From JACPHB01 sp964553885 (GTDB lineage Bacteria > Patescibacteriota > Minisyncoccia > UBA10092): 37,395 nt of DNA. Of this stretch, positions 23,687-29,992 are shown piece after piece. Each line of letters opens with the position of its first letter. Position 1 is the stretch's first letter. Location: assembly GCA_964553885.1 (NCBI GenBank), contig CAZKLP010000002.1, positions 1 to 37,395 of the forward strand, written 5' to 3'. The notes below the pieces were generated by a model. The model was not told the origin of the DNA and did no database searches. It was given only the letters and a program-made list of their open reading frames with translations. A program made the position numbers and the translations under genes.

Positions 23687-24479
23687 ATTTAATAATATTG
23701 ATACCTCTATTTACTCCACCCATTAAAAGATCGCTTACAAATCCTCCCGGGCCGAGGAGAAAGGCTTTTTCTTGAGTTACCGTATTTTGAGGACCGCCCT
23801 TGATAACGCGCCGGAAAACATAACTATCTTTAAAAGTAATCACAAATTTATAATCCGGCCCCGTTGTTGAAGCATTTTTTGTATTAATGTAAATACGATC
23901 CGCCGTTACCCCAAGATTTGTTTCTTTAAATGTCCAGGCAAAATGAGATTTCATGTATTTTTTATATACTTCAATCGCTTCAGGCGTATTTAATTGCGGA
24001 GGGTTAAGCGGCATGCCTACAGCCGCTAAAGCGTCGGCGCCGTAAAGAATTTCCGTGCCTTGTCGCCGCGTTTTTCCTTCGTTGCCAAGATGAATCGTAA
24101 ATCCCTTTCCTATTACTTCTTCAATGGAATCGCCAAGGGCGCCATTTTCTTCGTCGCTTTCTTTAATACCGCTAAACGCCGCGATCATTATTGTAAGATC
24201 TACTTCGTTGCAGTTAAGCGTTGTGTTTAACTCTTTGGAGCGCTCTTCTTCTGAATATTTAAATTTATCAAAAAAACCACTTTTCTTATTCCGGTTTGAT
24301 TTTTCAAGTTCCGTTCTTTCTTTGCACGGTTTTATAAAAAGCCCCGTCGTTTCAAATTTGTAATCATTTTTTTGGGTAATGCTTCCCGCGGCGGTGCAGC
24401 CGCCGAGAGCAAAAATTAAAATAATCGCAATTATAGGGTTCGGCAAGGCCGTAAAAAGTTTTCGGCTATTTCTGTTCAT
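23685..24479 (-). CDS. Predicted lipoprotein, unknown function
   Basis: 264 aa. A lipoprotein signal peptide (hydrophobic about 15-25, lipobox LGGC with Cys28) puts it on the outer face of the membrane. The mature part is mixed alpha/beta with a charged stretch near 60-80 (KYSEEERSKEL) and a glycine-rich C-terminus (LLGPGGFVSDLLMGGVNRG). No family is recognised. An excellent SD (GGGAGGAGG) lies 5-13 nt before the ATG, unlike neighbouring housekeeping genes. It is divergent from the secreted protein at 24652, with about 170 nt of AT-rich sequence between them. Probably accessory. Confidence 0.8.
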   Translation of the reverse strand: MNRNSRKLFTALPNPIIAIILIFALGGCTAAGSITQKNDYKFETTGLFIKPCKERTELEKSNRNKKSGFFDKFKYSEEERSKELNTTLNCNEVDLTIMIAAFSGIKESDEENGALGDSIEEVIGKGFTIHLGNEGKTRRQGTEILYGADALAAVGMPLNPPQLNTPEAIEVYKKYMKSHFAWTFKETNLGVTADRIYINTKNASTTGPDYKFVITFKDSYVFRRVIKGGPQNTVTQEKAFLLGPGGFVSDLLMGGVNRGINIIK

Positions 24480-24651
24480 CAGGCCTCCTCCCGATTTTAA
24501 AGGACAATATCTTTATTAAGAATATTTATCTTTTTTAAATTTTTTGTCAAATCAATGGAGGCGATGAAAAATTTAGAATAATTGACCGATGAATGGATTT
24601 AGTATTCAATTTAACTAATGACATTTGTTTCTTTTATAAAAGGGAGAACAT

Positions 24652-25203
24652 ATGAAGGCGATTTTCGCGATAATCGCGGTTTTTGCATTTGCTTTTCCCA
24701 CGCTTGTTTCGGCCGATGGCATCAGAGCCGATGAATGTCCGGTTGGAAAATTTCTTTTCGTTGAACAGCCGATTGCCGGGATTGGCGATTACAAATATTT
24801 AACCGCCGAAGTATTAGTGCGCGGTCAAGGCCTTGCAACCGAAAAATATCTGTCCAAACGTTCGGATGATTGGATACATCTTTCTTCAGAGCGAAGCATG
24901 ATTCCTCCGCTTTCCCTTGTTGAAAATTGTCTTCCCGAAGGCGAATATCAAGTGCGCATAGAGTATTATACGCGCGTACGGCTTATTGGCGATTGGTTTC
25001 TGGGAAGCATCGAGTATCAAATTACACTCAATCGGCCAATATATTCAACAGAGTCGCAAGCTCTTGCCGGCACTTGGTACAAAGCAACGTTTAAAGATCA
25101 ATTTACCAGGTACTGGCCTCTTTTTGCCGCATATTCGTTGATTCTAATTTTCTTTATTTTTGCTCCGATAATTTTTTTGAGCCGCCTAATGAAGAACCGA
25201 TAA
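24652..25203 (+). CDS. Secreted or membrane-anchored protein with C-terminal helix, unknown function
   Basis: 183 aa. Signal peptide 1-21 (LVSADG), an extracytoplasmic beta-rich domain with two Cys (near 27 and 86, possible disulfide) and a C-terminal membrane helix (about 155-177) with a basic tail (SRLMKNR). The tail is like a simple stop-transfer anchor; no sorting motif is seen. A strong SD (GGGAG) lies 6 nt before the ATG, and a rho-independent terminator follows 5 nt after the stop. No family is recognised. Confidence 0.78.
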   Translation: MKAIFAIIAVFAFAFPTLVSADGIRADECPVGKFLFVEQPIAGIGDYKYLTAEVLVRGQGLATEKYLSKRSDDWIHLSSERSMIPPLSLVENCLPEGEYQVRIEYYTRVRLIGDWFLGSIEYQITLNRPIYSTESQALAGTWYKATFKDQFTRYWPLFAAYSLILIFFIFAPIIFLSRLMKNR

Positions 25204-25208
25204 AATAT

Positions 25209-25232
25209 ACCGCATCGCAAGATGCGGTTTTT
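25209..25232 (+). terminator. Rho-independent terminator
   Basis: Perfect stem ACCGCATC-GCAA-GATGCGGT followed by TTTTT, directly after the gene ending at 25203. Confidence 0.88.
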
Positions 25233-25243
25233 AATTTCCCAAC

Positions 25244-25333
25244 TGGCGGAAGTGGGAGGATTCGAACCTCCGATGCCGTTTCCGGCATACCGCTTTTCGA
25301 GAGCGGCCCATTCAACCACTCTGGCACACTTCC
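25244..25333 (-). tRNA. tRNA-Ser (anticodon CGA), CCA encoded
   Basis: On the minus strand acceptor GGAAGTG/CACTTCC; anticodon stem CCGCT/AGCGG with loop CTCGAAA (anticodon CGA); long variable arm with hairpin ATGCCG-GAAA-CGGCAT; T-arm GGAGG-TTCGAAT-CCTCC. The gene ends GCCA, so the 3' CCA is encoded, unlike the other five tRNAs in the window. Confidence 0.93.
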
Positions 25334-25450
25334 AATTTTTGTAATTTTATGTCATTTTAGCCGATTTGTCATTAAAAATTAAAACCCCGAAGGCGCGCCT
25401 CGTAGTGAAGCAAAGCTTCTACTACTGGGGCAATTCGGGATTTATTTTGA

Positions 25451-26128
25451 TTAACTTTTTTTCTTTTTTAAAACGAGCTGAAGCGAGAGCGCGTCAACAT
25501 TCAATGTGGCTCCGCTCCGCTTGAGCATGACTTCAATGTGACCAACATGATTACCGTCCTCATCAACCGCTTCAACTACGCGATTGTAGTAAGGCGTAGT
25601 GTAGCAGTGGCCGCTTTTGAGAATTTGGGCGATCTCATATGAACGATTAACTTCCCATTTATATTCGTCTTTAATATCTCGGAAAACGCCATCAACGCCG
25701 ATATCTAAATCTTTGGTATAATCCTCTGCATGTTTTAAGGCGGTAACCGTTTCGGCGTATAGCCAATATCGCAATTCGTCTTTCCAATCGCCTCGCGCCA
25801 CTTTGGCTTGCGGCACCAGCTGTATAAGCCGCGTGAAGGCGTAGTTGAATTCGCCAAGATAGGCGCCTTCGTAGCCGTACTTCGCGCCGGTTTCAAAAAC
25901 TGCTCTTGCTAAATTCCATGTTAATCCTTCGTTATACGTGCTAGGGTTTTTGAGTATGTCTCGGAGACTGGAAGCGGTTCGGGTAAAAACGCGTTCGTAA
26001 ATTTTCCGCAAGGAAAAGTTATTTGTTATTTCTGCCGCGACGCTTAAAACCAAAGGTGTAAGCGTTGCGTCAATGATTTCTCTATCCGTTGATTTATCAT
26101 CGGTCTTTTTACTCGGTACGTATGGCAT
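25451..26128 (-). CDS. Unknown soluble protein (possible DUF6899-like)
   Basis: 225 aa, no signal peptide or membrane helix. It starts MPYVPSKKTDD and has EGAYLGEFNYAFTRLIQLV (about 94-112), then an RYWLYAETVTALKHAEDY helix. This pattern resembles a family that begins MPYIP and contains GELNYAITRL (DUF6899, from memory, low certainty). The C-terminal half adds a Gly/His/Cys/Tyr segment (SGHCYTTPYYNRVV) and a small beta-rich end. A clear SD (AAAGGAG) lies about 8 nt before the ATG. It follows the 68-aa zinc-ribbon gene by 19 nt on the same strand. Function unknown. Confidence 0.72.
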   Translation of the reverse strand: MPYVPSKKTDDKSTDREIIDATLTPLVLSVAAEITNNFSLRKIYERVFTRTASSLRDILKNPSTYNEGLTWNLARAVFETGAKYGYEGAYLGEFNYAFTRLIQLVPQAKVARGDWKDELRYWLYAETVTALKHAEDYTKDLDIGVDGVFRDIKDEYKWEVNRSYEIAQILKSGHCYTTPYYNRVVEAVDEDGNHVGHIEVMLKRSGATLNVDALSLQLVLKKKKS

Positions 26129-26147
26129 TGGCGGTCTCCTTTATTAG

Positions 26148-26354
26148 TTAAATAAGCGGCGAATATTGTTGATTATAAATTTTAATGCATTTTACCGAGC
26201 AGCAAGGATGGTAATCGCGGCGCAATTCATCGCTGTTAACTTGATCGCCGCAAATCTTGCAATGGTAATGCGGGAGTCCATAAGTACAGCCCTCTTCTCT
26301 TTTGTCGCACTTCATCGGAACCATGCCTCTGTCAAAATCTTCCATAAGCGCCAT
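26148..26354 (-). CDS. Small Cys-rich (zinc-ribbon-like) protein
   Basis: 68 aa with Cys/His spacing CDKREEGC, HYHCKICG and HPCCSVKC, giving at least one plausible zinc site (C-x2-C ... C-x3-C type). No family name can be given. An SD (GGGAG) lies about 9 nt before the ATG, and a good promoter stands at 26404-26432, just downstream of tRNA-Lys. It is coded 19 nt ahead of the 225-aa protein, so the two form a small operon. It could be a DNA/RNA-binding or partner protein; this is inference. Confidence 0.7.
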   Translation of the reverse strand: MALMEDFDRGMVPMKCDKREEGCTYGLPHYHCKICGDQVNSDELRRDYHPCCSVKCIKIYNQQYSPLI

Positions 26355-26403
26355 CGTTTTTTTCTCCCTGATTTGTAAAAGATCAAAAATAAAAACTGAC
26401 TAT

Positions 26404-26432
26404 TTTATATAACAATATAAATAATAAGTCAA
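26404..26432 (-). promoter_or_regulatory. Promoter of the zinc-ribbon/225-aa operon
   Basis: On the minus strand TTGACT (26432-26427), 17-nt spacer, TATAAA (26409-26404): 10 of 12 consensus bases. It begins 7 nt from the 3' end of tRNA-Lys. Confidence 0.7.
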
Positions 26433-26438
26433 ATTTTG

Positions 26439-26510
26439 TGCGCCCAGAAGGATTCGGACCTTCAACCTTATCCTTAAGAGGGATCTGCTCTACCATTGAG
26501 CTATGGGCGC
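26439..26510 (-). tRNA. tRNA-Lys (anticodon CTT)
   Basis: On the minus strand acceptor GCGCCCA/TGGGCGC; anticodon loop CTCTTAA (anticodon CTT) on a stem GATCC/GGATA with a G-A mismatch at the 27-43 pair; T-arm GAAGG-TCCGAAT-CCTTC. The T-loop starts TCC instead of TTC. CCA is not encoded. Confidence 0.85.
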
Positions 26511-26520
26511 GTTTATTTTG

Positions 26521-26593
26521 CGCGCCTGCCAGGACTCGAACCCGGAACCTTGTGGTCCGAAGCCACACGCTCTATCCAATTGAGCTACAGGCG
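26521..26593 (-). tRNA. tRNA-Arg (anticodon TCG)
   Basis: On the minus strand acceptor GCGCCTG/CAGGCGC; anticodon stem TGTGG/CCACA with loop CTTCGGA (anticodon TCG); T-arm CCGGG-TTCGAGT-CCTGG. CCA is not encoded. It sits 10 nt upstream of tRNA-Lys on the same strand. Confidence 0.92.
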
Positions 26594-26624
26594 CACTAAT
26601 TTAGTGCTTAAAATATCACAAAAA

Positions 26625-28187
26625 TCATTTTTTATCAAGTATTTTCAGCAAGCTTTTTCCGGTCATTTCCGGCGGCTTCGGTAAATCCATTAATTCCAAA
26701 ATTGTCGGCGCTACATCTGCCAAAATACCGCTCACTTCCAGTTTCCCAACCTCAACGTCTTCTTGGGATTTCTCATTTTTAAAATCATTTCCAATCAAAT
26801 AGAATGGCACCGGATTGGCGGAGTGTTCCGTAAGAGGCGTTCCGGTCAGAAGATCGATTTTTTCATCGGCATTGCCGTGATCGGCGGTGATAATTAAAAT
26901 CCCGTTAATTTTAAGTACTGCTTCCATAATTTGTCCTATTTTATCGTCTATAATTTCGATTGCTTTGACGGTGGCTTTAAAATCGCCGGTGTGGCCGATC
27001 ATGTCGGCGTTGGCGTAGTTAATAACGATAAAATCGTATTTTTTTGATTCTATGCTTTCAATGACTTTTTTGGTTATTTCGGGAGCGGACATTGCCGGAT
27101 TTTCGGCAAAGTTATAATCATGTTGAGTCGGCACAAGCAACCGGTCTTCTTTGGGAAAGGAGGCCTCAATGCCGCCGTTAAAGAAATAAGTTACGTGAGC
27201 GTATTTTTCTGTTTCGGCAATATGAATTTGAAATTTTCCGGCGTCGGAAATTACTTTGACTAGAGGATTATCAATATTTAGCGGTTCAAATAAAACATGA
27301 AGCGGCAAATCTTTATCATAACGAGTCATAGTCGCGAAGTAGAGATTATTGATTTGTTTTCTTTTGAACTTGTCAAAATTTTCTAAAACAAAGGACTCGG
27401 TTAATTGCCGCACGCTGTCTTCTCTGAAGTTTATAAATATCACCGCGTCATTGTCTTTAATCGGTTCGCTTTCTATAATTTTCGGTTCAATAAACTCATC
27501 GGTTAAATTTTTGTCGTAATCGGATTTAATGGCGCTCTCGACACTGCCGGCAATTTCACCCTGGCTTTCGGTAAGCAGACGATAAGTTTTTTCGGTTCTA
27601 TCCCAGTTGTTGTCGCGATCCATTGCCCAATACCGGCCGATTAAATCAACTATTTTGGCGAAGGGATAATCCCGATCCAGTTTATTTTTGATTTTCCCAT
27701 AAAAATTCAGCGAATTTTGGAGCGGCGAATCGCGGCCATCGGTGAAAGCGTGAATAAAAACTTTTTCCAATTTTTCATTTTTGGCAAAATCCAGTATGGC
27801 GTAAAGATGATCAATATAGCTATGGACGTTGCCCTGCCCCAAAAGTCCGATTATATGAAGCGCCGAATTGTTTTTTTTAACATGCTTGGCGGTCAAGAGC
27901 AGTTCCTGATTTTGTAAAAACGAACCATCGCGGATGGCGAAAATTATCCTGGTAAGATATTGATAAACAATCCGGCCCGACCCAAGATTTAAATGGCCGA
28001 CTTCGGAATTGCCTTCTTCGCCCCAAGGAAGGCCAACGGCAATTCCCGACGCTTGAAGATTAGTCATCGGGAAATTTTTTTCAATAAAATCTATGTTTGG
28101 TTTTTTGGCTTTGAAAATAGCGTTGGCTGTGTTTTCCGGCCCCCGCCCGTATCCATCTAAGATTACCAAAACAATCGGTTTGTACAT
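26625..28187 (-). CDS. gpmI: 2,3-bisphosphoglycerate-independent phosphoglycerate mutase
   Basis: Interconverts 3- and 2-phosphoglycerate in glycolysis. 520 aa, usual length. The alkaline-phosphatase-type metal site is visible: ILDGYG (Asp11), the phosphoserine Ser61 in EGNSEVGH, and ATIMTADHGN-type residues (IITADHGNADE) near the C-terminus; the transferase-domain motifs HAFTDGRDSP and GRYWAMDRDNNWDR are intact. A TATAAT box ends 7 nt before the ATG and there is no SD, pointing to a leaderless transcript. It is divergent from the PaaX/Cas2-like gene. Identification is firm. Confidence 0.96.
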   Translation of the reverse strand: MYKPIVLVILDGYGRGPENTANAIFKAKKPNIDFIEKNFPMTNLQASGIAVGLPWGEEGNSEVGHLNLGSGRIVYQYLTRIIFAIRDGSFLQNQELLLTAKHVKKNNSALHIIGLLGQGNVHSYIDHLYAILDFAKNEKLEKVFIHAFTDGRDSPLQNSLNFYGKIKNKLDRDYPFAKIVDLIGRYWAMDRDNNWDRTEKTYRLLTESQGEIAGSVESAIKSDYDKNLTDEFIEPKIIESEPIKDNDAVIFINFREDSVRQLTESFVLENFDKFKRKQINNLYFATMTRYDKDLPLHVLFEPLNIDNPLVKVISDAGKFQIHIAETEKYAHVTYFFNGGIEASFPKEDRLLVPTQHDYNFAENPAMSAPEITKKVIESIESKKYDFIVINYANADMIGHTGDFKATVKAIEIIDDKIGQIMEAVLKINGILIITADHGNADEKIDLLTGTPLTEHSANPVPFYLIGNDFKNEKSQEDVEVGKLEVSGILADVAPTILELMDLPKPPEMTGKSLLKILDKK

Positions 28188-28194
28188 AAAATGT

Positions 28195-28200
28195 ATTATA
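28195..28200 (-). promoter_or_regulatory. -10 box (TATAAT) 7 nt before the gpmI start
   Basis: Minus-strand TATAAT at 28200-28195; the ATG is at 28187. A transcript would begin at about the start codon. No clear -35; the upstream sequence is repetitive TATAAT-like AT-rich DNA. Confidence 0.5.
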
Positions 28201-28277
28201 TTATATCTCTTATTATATTATATTTCTTATTCTTTATCTATTTCTTTATTATTTATAATTCCATTTAATTTACTTAT

Positions 28278-28315
28278 TATCCGCATTTGTATCCTCGAGG
28301 CATCTTGTGCGGATA
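28278..28315. repeat. Dyad repeat, copy A (upstream of the PaaX/Cas2-like gene)
   Basis: Arms TATCCGCA (28278-28285) and TGCGGATA (28308-28315) stand exactly 7 nt from each side of central CCTCGAGG (28293-28300). The same 38-nt layout recurs in copies B and C. The second hairpin of the full element is absent here. It ends 37 nt before the start codon at 28353. Confidence 0.85.
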
Positions 28316-28352
28316 GAACTTTGAGTGTACTATTTAGTTTAATACTTTATTT

Positions 28353-28922
28353 ATGACTTTAAAAGGAAAATCATTGACCAGAGAAATTTTATTTATGTTG
28401 GCCGTAGGTCCAATTATTTTATCTTCATTTTTTCTGCCTAACCTGCCTCAAATACTAAAACCATTAATCAAATGGCGGAAAAATTGGGATAAAGTTGATT
28501 ATAAACGAATCCATGAAGCGATACAGCGGCTAAACAAAAAAAGATTGGTTGAATTAGTAGAAAAAAATAATGAGATTTATATAAAAATTACTGATAACGG
28601 CAGAAAAATATTGAAAAATTTTGATTATGACAATTTAAAATTGCCGCAACTTAAAAAATGGGATAAGAAATGGCGATTGGTGATTTTTGACATTCCTTAT
28701 AAGAAAAACAAAGAACGCCGCGCTCTTTCAAAAAGATTAAAAGATCTGGGATTTTATCCGTTACAAGAAAGCGTGTTTATTTATCCTTATGATTGCCGCG
28801 ATGAAATAGATTTCATTTGCGAATTTTTATCAATTGATCGTTACGTGAATTATTGCATTATTGAATCTTTAGACAAAAGAGAGGGAGACTTACGCCAATT
28901 TTTTGATTTAAAACTTTCTTAA
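28353..28922 (+). CDS. PaaX/Cas2-like protein with N-terminal winged-helix-type domain
   Basis: 189 aa. Residues 1-90: an N-terminal hydrophobic helix (about 10-28) and a winged-helix-like region (YKRIHEAIQRLNKKRLVEL, then ITDNGRKIL). Residues 100-189: a Cas2/PaaX C-terminal ferredoxin-like fold, KKWRLVIFDIPYKKNKERR with the conserved FDIP Asp, LGFYPLQESVFIYPYDC and a short C-terminal strand. Similar proteins are often labelled Cas2 or PaaX in CPR genomes although CRISPR is absent, as here: no cas1, no repeats with spacers. It could be a transcription regulator or a nuclease-like protein. Dyad repeats lie on both sides (copy A upstream, copy B downstream). No SD. Confidence 0.8.
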   Translation: MTLKGKSLTREILFMLAVGPIILSSFFLPNLPQILKPLIKWRKNWDKVDYKRIHEAIQRLNKKRLVELVEKNNEIYIKITDNGRKILKNFDYDNLKLPQLKKWDKKWRLVIFDIPYKKNKERRALSKRLKDLGFYPLQESVFIYPYDCRDEIDFICEFLSIDRYVNYCIIESLDKREGDLRQFFDLKLS

Positions 28923-28976
28923 AAAATTAATTACAGAAATTACAGAATCACAGAAAAATTATTTTGATAAATTATT

Positions 28977-29055
28977 CATCCGCATATACATCCTCGAGGT
29001 CAGATATGCGGATAAGTTGCTGACCGCATAAGATCTCTCGAGAAATGGAGATTTA
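28977..29055. repeat. Dyad repeat, copy B (between PaaX/Cas2-like gene and rpsL)
   Basis: First dyad: ATCCGCA-type arm (28978-28984; outermost base differs), 7 nt, CCTCGAGG (28992-28999), 7 nt, TGCGGATA (29007-29014). After 9 nt comes the left part of a second dyad: CCGCATAA (29024-29031), 4 nt, TCTCGAGA (29036-29043). Compared with copy C the right arm (TTATGCGG region, 13 nt) is missing. A complementary ATGCGGT occurs further on at 29089-29095, in the spacer of the rpsL promoter. Confidence 0.85.
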
Positions 29056-29072
29056 ATTTTTCACATGATTTA

Positions 29073-29101
29073 TTGACAAAATGATGGGATGCGGTTAGAT
29101 T
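29073..29101 (+). promoter_or_regulatory. Promoter of the str operon (rpsL-rpsG-fusA)
   Basis: TTGACA (29073-29078), 17-nt spacer, TAGATT (29096-29101). The ATG of rpsL is at 29111, so the leader would be only about 2-4 nt. Confidence 0.75.
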
Positions 29102-29110
29102 AGGGAAGTT

Positions 29111-29521
29111 ATGCCGACGATTCATCAGTTAATAAAAAAACCGAGGCGGCCGAAGAAAAGCAAGACCAAATCTCCGGCCCTGCAGTATTATTTTAATGTC
29201 ATCAAAAACCGGCCGGTTTTTTCGCCGTCTCCGTTTAAGCGCGGCGTTTGCGTTAAGGTTTTTACCACGACTCCCAAAAAACCAAACTCGGCTCTGCGAA
29301 AAGTAGCCAGAGTTCGGCTTACCAATGGCAAAGAAGTTACGGCTTATATTCCCGGCGTCGGCCATAATCTGCAGGAACACTCGGTTGTAGTGATTCGCGG
29401 CGGAAGAGTGAAGGATTTGCCGGGCGTCCGTTACCACATTGTCCGCGGTTTATTGGATTTTGCCGGAGTAGAGGGTCGAAAACAACAAAGGTCAAAATAT
29501 GGAGCTAAAAAACCGAAATAA
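29111..29521 (+). CDS. rpsL: 30S ribosomal protein S12
   Basis: S12 sits at the decoding centre of the small subunit. 136 aa with the universal TTTPKKPNSALRKVARVRL region, GVGHNLQEHS and the basic C-terminus. Between SPAL and KRGVC there is a longer loop (YYFNVIKNRPVFSPSPF) than in E. coli S12, a style seen in Parcubacteria. First gene of a canonical str operon; rpsG follows 3 nt downstream. The start is 9 nt after a -10 box, with only a weak SD-like AGGGAAG. Confidence 0.97.
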   Translation: MPTIHQLIKKPRRPKKSKTKSPALQYYFNVIKNRPVFSPSPFKRGVCVKVFTTTPKKPNSALRKVARVRLTNGKEVTAYIPGVGHNLQEHSVVVIRGGRVKDLPGVRYHIVRGLLDFAGVEGRKQQRSKYGAKKPK

Positions 29522-29524
29522 ATC

Positions 29525-29992
29525 ATGCGTAGAACAACAAAAATAAAAAAAGTTAATACCGCCGATTGGCAGTATCAAGACCAGCTGGTTGGCAAATTTA
29601 TAAATTACGTAATGCGCCAAGGTAAAAAGTCCGCCGCCCAAAAAGTGGTTTATAAATCTTTTGATATTATGAAAGAAAAGACCAAAGGCAATCCGCTCGA
29701 GCTTTTCCAAAAAGCGATAAGAAACGTTTCCCCGTCGCTTGAAGTAAAATCGCGCCGTATCGGAGGCGCTAATTATCAGGTGCCCCAGCCGGTGAGAACC
29801 AGTAGGAAAATTCAGCTGGCCTTTCGCTGGATTATTAAAGCGGCCAACACAAAAAAAGGAAAACCGATGTCCGCGAAACTGGCGGAAGAATTTATCTTGG
29901 CAAGCAACAATGAAGGCGCGGCCATAAAGAAAAAGATTGATACTCACAGAATGGCCGAAGCTAACAGGGCATTCGCACACTTTTCATGGTAG
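29525..29992 (+). CDS. rpsG: 30S ribosomal protein S7
   Basis: S7 starts assembly of the 30S head and contacts the E-site tRNA. 155 aa, normal length, beginning MRRTTKIKK, with YVMRQGKKSAAQKVVYKSFDI, SRRIGGANYQVPQPV (matching the GG-YQVP-EV motif of the family) and the C-terminal KKIDTHRMAEANRAFAH. It starts 3 nt after rpsL and its last 7 nt overlap fusA, so the three genes are translationally linked. Confidence 0.97.
   Translation: MRRTTKIKKVNTADWQYQDQLVGKFINYVMRQGKKSAAQKVVYKSFDIMKEKTKGNPLELFQKAIRNVSPSLEVKSRRIGGANYQVPQPVRTSRKIQLAFRWIIKAANTKKGKPMSAKLAEEFILASNNEGAAIKKKIDTHRMAEANRAFAHFSW

Noticed and set aside
24480..24651. Divergent promoters for the two exported-protein genes
   Set aside because: A TTGACA is present on the minus strand (24550-24545) but no good -10 at proper spacing on either strand, so not listed.
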